Positions 1 to 5,516 of a stretch of 7,474 nt of DNA are shown one piece after another. The stretch spans positions 1 through 7,474 of the forward strand of contig CAMJRT010000053.1 in NCBI GenBank assembly GCA_946408295.1, given 5' to 3'. Position numbers and translations under genes: made by a program. Within the stretch, counting starts at the first letter, position 1. Each line of letters opens with the position of its first letter. This DNA comes from an uncultured Bacteroidales bacterium. Lineage in GTDB: Bacteria > Bacteroidota > Bacteroidia > Bacteroidales > UBA932. A model generated the notes under the pieces. It did not search any database, was not told the origin of the DNA, and worked only from the letters and a program-made list of their open reading frames with translations.

Positions 1-505
1 CAAAGCCCGTTCCCACATAATCGTTCTCATAGGCCCAGGTGCGGTGAAATACAATTTTCGTCTTTTTCGGCACACGCGCGCGCACATAAGCGAGCAGTTC
101 CGGCAGACTGGGCTCGAAACTCTCGAATTGGGCCGCACGGAGGCTCTGCTGCTGAAGCGTCACCACATCCCATTTTTCATCCTTCAGGGCCTGTGAAAGC
201 GTGTAATCCGGAATGGTTGTTTTCTTCCCGTTCACCACCTTGCGGTAGGAATAGGCCGGAGCGTCCGACCGGGCGTTTTCCCAATGCTTCTCCAGCGTGC
301 ATCCGCCGATATACAGATTGCCGATCACCATCGTGCAGCCGTCGGCTTTCGCAATTTCCCATAAGTTCTGCTCCACGGCGTCAGCCGAGAAACTGTTTCC
401 GATGGCCAGGACCTTGAGGGTCTTGGGGGCTTTACACGGCTTTTGTGCCGCACTGGCAGACCATGCAACAACTACCATCCAAACCAGAAAAAGGATTCTT
501 TTCAT
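1..505 (-). CDS. DUF4886 SGNH/GDSL-type hydrolase, N-terminal part (3' end outside window)
   Basis: This is a secreted hydrolase, probably a carbohydrate esterase or deacetylase, though the substrate is unknown. Reading from the ATG at 505-503, 168 codons stay open to the left edge, so the C-terminal part is missing. Residues 1-19 form a signal peptide (MKR, then a hydrophobic core, then ASA before AQ). LKVLAIGNSFS at residues 30-40 is the block I motif of the SGNH fold in its GNS form, with Ser38 as the expected nucleophile. NLYIGGC at residues 62-68 matches the block II glycine region. WDVVTLQQQS at residues 112-121 sits where block III is expected, with Gln in place of Asn. The catalytic Asp/His block would lie past the edge. 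The DUF4886 assignment rests on recalled resemblance of the GNSFS...IGGC...HW...YSYRK pattern. It is the last visible gene of the operon, 21 bases after the GH3 stop, and the gap has no clear Shine-Dalgarno sequence. Family is fairly sure, function is not. Confidence 0.82.
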   Translation of the reverse strand, partial: MKRILFLVWMVVVAWSASAAQKPCKAPKTLKVLAIGNSFSADAVEQNLWEIAKADGCTMVIGNLYIGGCTLEKHWENARSDAPAYSYRKVVNGKKTTIPDYTLSQALKDEKWDVVTLQQQSLRAAQFESFEPSLPELLAYVRARVPKKTKIVFHRTWAYENDYVGTGF

Positions 506-526
506 GCTGATAGATAAGCGATAAAA

Positions 527-3280
527 TCAATAAGAGAGCCCGCTGACGACCGCTTTGCCCCGGATGATGCCTACACGGATTTCGCTGGCCTCGGTCGGCT
601 CAAAGCGATAGGTTTGCCTGAACGGACCGTCTTCGGCTTTCGCCTCACCCTTGAACACGGGAAGGAACTGGCCGCCGCCTTTGGTCCACAGAATCTCAAA
701 CGCGCAATCGGTGCCGGAACCCCAGGATACGGTCAATTTGTCGATGGCCTTCCCTTCGGGCAAGGGTATCGTCACATCTTCGCTGGTAGAAAGCGCAGCG
801 GGGAAATAGGCCTTCCTGGCCGATACGTCGTCGGGATAGGTTTCCTCCGTATGGGCGCCGCGGACGGTGAGTCGCTTCTGCAGACGGATGTCGGTAGAAG
901 AAGCCCCGATCATAATATCGAAATGGCCCGGTTCCACGACCCGCTTGAAGTTCACATCCAGCAGGCTCAGGTCGGCGGGCGTGAGGGTGAAACGCAGGGT
1001 TTTCGTTTCGCCCGGAGCGAGGGGCACGCGCTCGAATCCGCGCAGCACCTTTTCATAGACCGTGATGGAACTTACGCGGTCGTGCACATAAAGCTGGACC
1101 ACCTCATCTCCCTCCCGGCTGCCGGTATTGGTCACGTCGAAACGCACCTCAACGCTGTCTTCGGGCGATATCATCTCTTGGGAAAGCATGAGGTTGGAAT
1201 AGTCAAAGCTTGTATAACTGAGGCCGAAGCCGAAGTCGTACAGCGCTCCGTGCACACGAGACTGCTTGCCGGCGGGGCCTTTCTTGTTGCCGCCGTCGAC
1301 CTGCGCGTTCGGTTTGCAAGGGAAGTTGAAAGGAATCTGCCCCACGGTCTTGGGGAAGGTCACAGTCAGTTTGCCGCCCGGATTGTAGTCGCCCAGAAGC
1401 GCCTCGGCAACAGCCGTGCCTCCGTGAGAGCCGGGATACCAGGCCTCCAAGATGGCATTCACATGCTCCTGGGCCCAGTTGATGCTCAAGGGACGGCCGT
1501 TGATCAGAACCAGAATCACCGGCTTTCCGGTGGCAAATACCTTTTTCAACAGAAGTTCCTGCCGGCCGGGAAGTTCCAGGCTGGAACGGCTCTTGTTTTC
1601 GCCGCACGTGCGCAAGCCGCCTCCCAGCACAACGATGGCCACATCGCTCTTCTTCGCCAATTTCACGGCCTTGTCGATGCCGGCAAGTTCTTCCCGGGTA
1701 GGCTCAGTGGGGAGAATCTCGGAATCAGGCCAGTTGGCATCCACCAGTTCACATCCCTTTTCATAGCGGACTTCCGCCTGGCCGTCAAGGGCTTTGCGGA
1801 GCCCTTCGAACACGGACACGGAAGCCGTGGCCAGCGGGCCGTAATGATTGTGCGTGAAACTGACATCGTCGGCATTGGGGCCGATAACGGCCACCTTTTT
1901 CAATTTCTCCTTGGACAGGGGCAGGGTGCCGTCGTTCTTCAAGAGCACCAGAGACTCGCGCGAGGCGCGAAGAGCCACCTGATTGTTCGCGGGACCATCG
2001 ACTTCACGGTCGGCGGCCTCGTAATCGGTCTGGTAGGGCCGGTCGAACTGACCGGTAAGGAATTTCACGCGCAGGATGTCGCGCACACGCTCGTCAATGA
2101 CAGACATAGGGATCGTCCCCTCTTGGACGAGTTCCCGCAGCGGCAGCACATAACTGTCCGGGGTACGGAAGGTACAGCGCACATTCAAACCGGCTTCGAC
2201 GGCCTGTCTCACCGATTCTTTCATATCTTTCGAAGTATGGTGCTTGGAATGCAGATATTCGACCGCATCGCTATCCGACACCACATAGCCCTTGAAGCCT
2301 AACTCTCCGCGCAGGCGGTCCGTCAGCCAATAGCGGCTCCCTTGAACGGGGATGCCGTCGTAGTCGTTGTAGGAACTCATCACGCCCAACAGGCCGGCGC
2401 GACCAATCACTTCCCGCCAAGGATAGACGTGGATATTCTCCACCTCATGCGGGGACATCTGCGGGTCAACGCGGGCCATGCCTTCCCGGGCTCCCTTATT
2501 GTTGGAATAAGCGATAAAATGCTTTCCCGTAGCAGCCACCTGCCAGTCCGTCTGCATACCGAGGGCCATCTGCACGCCCAGCTCCGCCACCAGATAAGGC
2601 GACTCGCCGTAAATCTCTTCGTAGCGTCCCCAACGCTGGTCACGGCCCACATCCAGAATGGGTGCATAGACATTCGTATAGCCGAGCAGACGTCCTTCGC
2701 GGCCGGTGATATACCCAATCTGGCGGACCAGCTCCTTGTCCCAGGTATGGCCGATGCCCAGCTGTGTGGGGAAATTCGTGGCCCGGTAGGCCTCAACTCC
2801 CCGGATACCCTCGTTGGTGAAATCCACCGGAATGCCGAGGCGGGTCTCCTCGATGAAGAACTGCTGCACGGTGTTGAGCGCCTTGGCATGGACGGAAGCC
2901 GGCCAGAGATACGGGCTGTCGGTCAGGGGAAGATCCCAGTTGCGGAAGCCGTTCAAGTGCTCATCCAGGGCCCCGATGCCGTCTTTCCAGAGCTTGTTTT
3001 TCCAAGCAGGCGTGGGAAGTTGATCCTGGAGTACGCGACGATAGCCGTAGAGCGTCACCATCTGGCAGGTCTTTTCCTCCAGTGTCATCTGTGAAAGAAG
3101 GTCGTTGATTCTCGCTTCTATATCCGCCGCCGGATCCTCATAGACATCCTTCACACCATTCTTGTTCAGGTCAATCCATCCGTCGTGATAGATGCTGCCT
3201 ACGCCATACTCATCCTTCAATTGCGAGAAGGCGGGGATACCGGCCGCCAACAACGCCAAAACAAACAATGTCCTCTTCAT
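527..3280 (-). CDS. Glycoside hydrolase family 3 (beta-glucosidase/beta-xylosidase type)
   Basis: This is a complete 917-residue secreted exo-acting beta-glycosidase that releases terminal beta-linked sugars in the periplasm or at the surface. Residues 1-19 are a signal peptide (MKRTLFVLALLAAGIPAFS). Residues 37-48 form an EF-hand-like loop. The GH3 N-terminal barrel covers about 50-410 and shows LSQMTLEEK at 62-70, RDQRWGR at 213-219, KH at 253-254 and GYVVSDSDAV at 331-340. Asp336 is the expected nucleophile. The alpha/beta sandwich domain covers about 435-650 and contains the GEN motif at 560-562, with Glu561 the likely acid/base, followed by LELPG. The fibronectin III-like domain covers about 690-805 (VTNTGSREGDEVVQLYV). 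An extra beta-rich tail of about 110 residues follows. The SDSDAV signature resembles the SDCDAV of beta-xylosidases, but specificity between glucose, xylose and other sugars cannot be decided. The ATG at 3280-3278 lies 10 bases after the GH89 stop. The two genes are surely co-transcribed. Confidence 0.95.
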   Translation of the reverse strand: MKRTLFVLALLAAGIPAFSQLKDEYGVGSIYHDGWIDLNKNGVKDVYEDPAADIEARINDLLSQMTLEEKTCQMVTLYGYRRVLQDQLPTPAWKNKLWKDGIGALDEHLNGFRNWDLPLTDSPYLWPASVHAKALNTVQQFFIEETRLGIPVDFTNEGIRGVEAYRATNFPTQLGIGHTWDKELVRQIGYITGREGRLLGYTNVYAPILDVGRDQRWGRYEEIYGESPYLVAELGVQMALGMQTDWQVAATGKHFIAYSNNKGAREGMARVDPQMSPHEVENIHVYPWREVIGRAGLLGVMSSYNDYDGIPVQGSRYWLTDRLRGELGFKGYVVSDSDAVEYLHSKHHTSKDMKESVRQAVEAGLNVRCTFRTPDSYVLPLRELVQEGTIPMSVIDERVRDILRVKFLTGQFDRPYQTDYEAADREVDGPANNQVALRASRESLVLLKNDGTLPLSKEKLKKVAVIGPNADDVSFTHNHYGPLATASVSVFEGLRKALDGQAEVRYEKGCELVDANWPDSEILPTEPTREELAGIDKAVKLAKKSDVAIVVLGGGLRTCGENKSRSSLELPGRQELLLKKVFATGKPVILVLINGRPLSINWAQEHVNAILEAWYPGSHGGTAVAEALLGDYNPGGKLTVTFPKTVGQIPFNFPCKPNAQVDGGNKKGPAGKQSRVHGALYDFGFGLSYTSFDYSNLMLSQEMISPEDSVEVRFDVTNTGSREGDEVVQLYVHDRVSSITVYEKVLRGFERVPLAPGETKTLRFTLTPADLSLLDVNFKRVVEPGHFDIMIGASSTDIRLQKRLTVRGAHTEETYPDDVSARKAYFPAALSTSEDVTIPLPEGKAIDKLTVSWGSGTDCAFEILWTKGGGQFLPVFKGEAKAEDGPFRQTYRFEPTEASEIRVGIIRGKAVVSGLSY

Positions 3281-3290
3281 CGGTTTCGCA

Positions 3291-5501
3291 TTAATTTTCT
3301 GCTATCTCTTTCTTATATTTATCGTATAGTGCTTGCGACAGTCTGCGGGGATTTCCCGAGGGTTTTTCCCGCATTTTGCCATAGCTATGCGCCCAATCCC
3401 ACTCGAAATCATTGCTCCACGCCAGATAGGCCTGCTCGTCGAAGGGTTCGCCGGAGACCAGGCTCGCTTCCAGTCCGTGGATAAACTTTTCCCAGCGGGG
3501 CTTGTAGTAGGTAGCGATGAGGCCGTTCCAGTCGCGATTGGCATAGTCCGTCAGCGAGCGTCCTTTCTGTCCCCAGCAAGTCAGCAGCAAACGGGCGTCC
3601 GTCTCGTAGTAGTCCTTTTCTTCGGGCGTCGTTCCCCAGGCACGGGCGTCGGCAATCCATTTCCCCGTCAGGAAATAAGCGTCGGAGGCCACCAGCGCAT
3701 CCACATCGTCGAGTATCTCCAGCATGCGCTGTCCCAGGGCGGCGACGGCGACAGCGTCTCCATCTTTGTATTTTGCCCGCAACTGCGCATACAACTGCGT
3801 GAAATAGATGTCCAGACACTGACGGGCCCAGTTCACGCAATCAAAACGGAATTCGGGCGTATCGCAGCGGCCGGCTTTCAGGAGTTCGCCCCAAGCGGCC
3901 AGCAAATCCTTGTTGTCAAAGGCTTTTGTCGCTTGGCTCCAAGTGGATTTTCCATCCAGACGGGGCCTGGCCGGAATCTGCGAAACGGCATAATTGGCCT
4001 TTTGCTTCTGGACTTTTTCGCAGAGCAGCTGCCAGGCCGCACGCACCTGCGAATCGCCATTCCCCGAACGGACGTCCGCGAGCGCCTCCACCCAGCCCTT
4101 GTCGTCGAGCTTGCGCTCCCAAGCCCTGTCCAGCACGTATTCGTACATAAACGGGTTCACATCCAAGCCCTCCAAGGTACAGCCCAGGCCGACACAGCCC
4201 CCGGAAGCCTCCGCATAGACCCGGTCCAGCTTGCCGCTGATATCGGCAAAGTCCCCCGCCATCATCGTCTCCCCTCCGAAATTTCCGAGGTAAGACCAGA
4301 TAAAATCCTGCCCGTAGAATTGCTCTGTGTGACGATAGACCTCAATCTGGTCGCAATAATAGTCCAGCATAATCAGCCGGCCCTTCGGCACGGGAGTGAT
4401 ATAGGCCTTGATGCGTTCCGGCGTCCACATTTTCTGCTTATGCCAGAAAAGCCAACTCATCTGCAGCCAGACCGCATCCGGATCGTTTTCGCTGATGGCC
4501 TCGTAGGTGAGACGGGCAGCGTCGGCCAGATACGCCGGCTCCCAGGAAGGGGGATTCACCTCATTGAACAAGTCCACACCATAAATGTGGCAATCGTCTC
4601 CGTAGATTTCCTTTTGCTTGCGCAGGAAGGTTTTCTGTATCGCCCGAAAGAGCGTATCCGTCGGATTCAGGTACCAGGCGTTGAACGCTTCATCAAACTG
4701 GCCCCAGCGGTTGAGTTTGCTGATTTGGGCGTTGGGATATACTTCCTTGAGCGCGGCCGGCACGTGACCGGTGAACGAAGTGAGTATCGGAGAAATGCCC
4801 AGCGAAGTCTCGCGGGCAATGATTTTCTTCTGCAGTTCGCACTGGCCGTCCAGCCAGGACTGGGGAAGCGGGCCGTGCCACCCGTCGATATTGGTCATCC
4901 TGTGCCACGGGAGATAGGCCGGTCCGGTAAAATACGCCCGGATTTGCTCGGGAGTAAGCCCGAATTCCTGCCAGGTCTCCATCCAGACGCTCTCCTGTCC
5001 GGTGTTGGCCAGGGAGAGCGTAACGCCATGCAGCGCCATCCAGTCAATCAGGCGCTCCCAGTCTTTCCACTGCCACCAGGGAAGGCTGTAGCCGTAGGTG
5101 CAATAATTCAGGAAAAAGCGTTTGCTCACCAGCGCCCTGCGTTCAACGCGGCCTTCCACCACCGGAAGGATTTTCGGTTCGCGGACCTTGTCGCGTTCAT
5201 ACCAGGTGAGTCCGATCTGGCAATAATTCCTCAGGTAGTCTCCCAGGCCGCGCGCCATCGCATTGACGCCAGTTCCCCCGATTACCAGCCGGCCGCCGGC
5301 CGTCTGCAGGGAATAGGCATCTGCGGCCCCTTCCTCCAATACGAAATCGATGTTCTGGCTTTGCCTCGGGAGCAGCCTCGCGCAAAGTTGCTGCACCGCT
5401 GCAATCTGCGGGTCGTCAGACCAGACCCGTTCCCTGCCTCCGCATCCGGCCGCCACTAGCGCGCCGAAAAGCATACCTATAACAATGAATGACCTTTTCA
5501 T
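3291..5501 (-). CDS. GH89 alpha-N-acetylglucosaminidase (NAGLU family)
   Basis: This is a complete 736-residue exo-alpha-N-acetylglucosaminidase that removes terminal alpha-linked GlcNAc from glycans, as do human NAGLU on heparan sulfate and Clostridium perfringens GH89 on mucin-type chains. Residues 1-20 are a signal peptide ending AAGC, a plausible though non-ideal lipobox with Cys20 as lipid site. A small N-terminal domain covers about 25-115. The catalytic barrel covers about 120-455 and shows FFLNYCTYGYSLPWWQW at 129-145, the DLFNE motif at 310-314 and CTLEG at 441-445. Glu314 and Glu444 align by eye with human Glu316 and Glu446, the two catalytic residues. The C-terminal all-helical domain covers about 460-735, with conserved blocks such as FRYD/FRFDCVNWARQ, DYAN and YYKPRW. 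No extra carbohydrate-binding module is present. The ATG at 5501-5499 is 15 bases after the upstream stop, and no rival start fits the signal peptide. The assignment is very secure; the natural substrate is not known. Confidence 0.97.
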   Translation of the reverse strand: MKRSFIVIGMLFGALVAAGCGGRERVWSDDPQIAAVQQLCARLLPRQSQNIDFVLEEGAADAYSLQTAGGRLVIGGTGVNAMARGLGDYLRNYCQIGLTWYERDKVREPKILPVVEGRVERRALVSKRFFLNYCTYGYSLPWWQWKDWERLIDWMALHGVTLSLANTGQESVWMETWQEFGLTPEQIRAYFTGPAYLPWHRMTNIDGWHGPLPQSWLDGQCELQKKIIARETSLGISPILTSFTGHVPAALKEVYPNAQISKLNRWGQFDEAFNAWYLNPTDTLFRAIQKTFLRKQKEIYGDDCHIYGVDLFNEVNPPSWEPAYLADAARLTYEAISENDPDAVWLQMSWLFWHKQKMWTPERIKAYITPVPKGRLIMLDYYCDQIEVYRHTEQFYGQDFIWSYLGNFGGETMMAGDFADISGKLDRVYAEASGGCVGLGCTLEGLDVNPFMYEYVLDRAWERKLDDKGWVEALADVRSGNGDSQVRAAWQLLCEKVQKQKANYAVSQIPARPRLDGKSTWSQATKAFDNKDLLAAWGELLKAGRCDTPEFRFDCVNWARQCLDIYFTQLYAQLRAKYKDGDAVAVAALGQRMLEILDDVDALVASDAYFLTGKWIADARAWGTTPEEKDYYETDARLLLTCWGQKGRSLTDYANRDWNGLIATYYKPRWEKFIHGLEASLVSGEPFDEQAYLAWSNDFEWDWAHSYGKMREKPSGNPRRLSQALYDKYKKEIAEN

Positions 5502-5516
5502 CTTTTCCCAAACAGG

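Noticed and set aside
61..85. Alternating CG-rich stretch (cacacgcgcgcgcacat) as a structural or regulatory element
   Set aside because: It is only a short run of Arg, Ala and Val codons in the DUF4886 protein (VRARV) and needs no separate function.
506..526. Possible promoter or terminator between GH3 and the DUF4886 gene
   Set aside because: The 21-base gap is A/T-rich but has no hairpin with a T-run and no TAnnTTTG box. It fits a simple intercistronic leader.
1203..1607. 134-codon minus-strand frame inside the GH3 gene
   Set aside because: It is an out-of-frame, Arg/Gly-rich reading of the GH3 coding sequence. The main frame is intact across it, so it is neither a frameshift nor a separate gene.
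614..2302. 562-codon open frame on the plus strand opposite the GH3 gene
   Set aside because: It has the same codon-aligned antisense register as the GH3 gene, and its product has no domain that I recognise.
3333..5459. 708-codon open frame on the plus strand opposite the GH89 gene
   Set aside because: It lies exactly codon-on-codon opposite a gene with clear family motifs, and its product shows no recognisable domain or signal. It is explained by avoidance of TTA, CTA and TCA in the sense gene.
5502..5516. TTTG within the gap before GH89 as a Bacteroidetes -7 promoter box
   Set aside because: The TA of the TAnnTTTG consensus is not at the right spacing, and the gap is too short for a promoter plus leader before the ATG.
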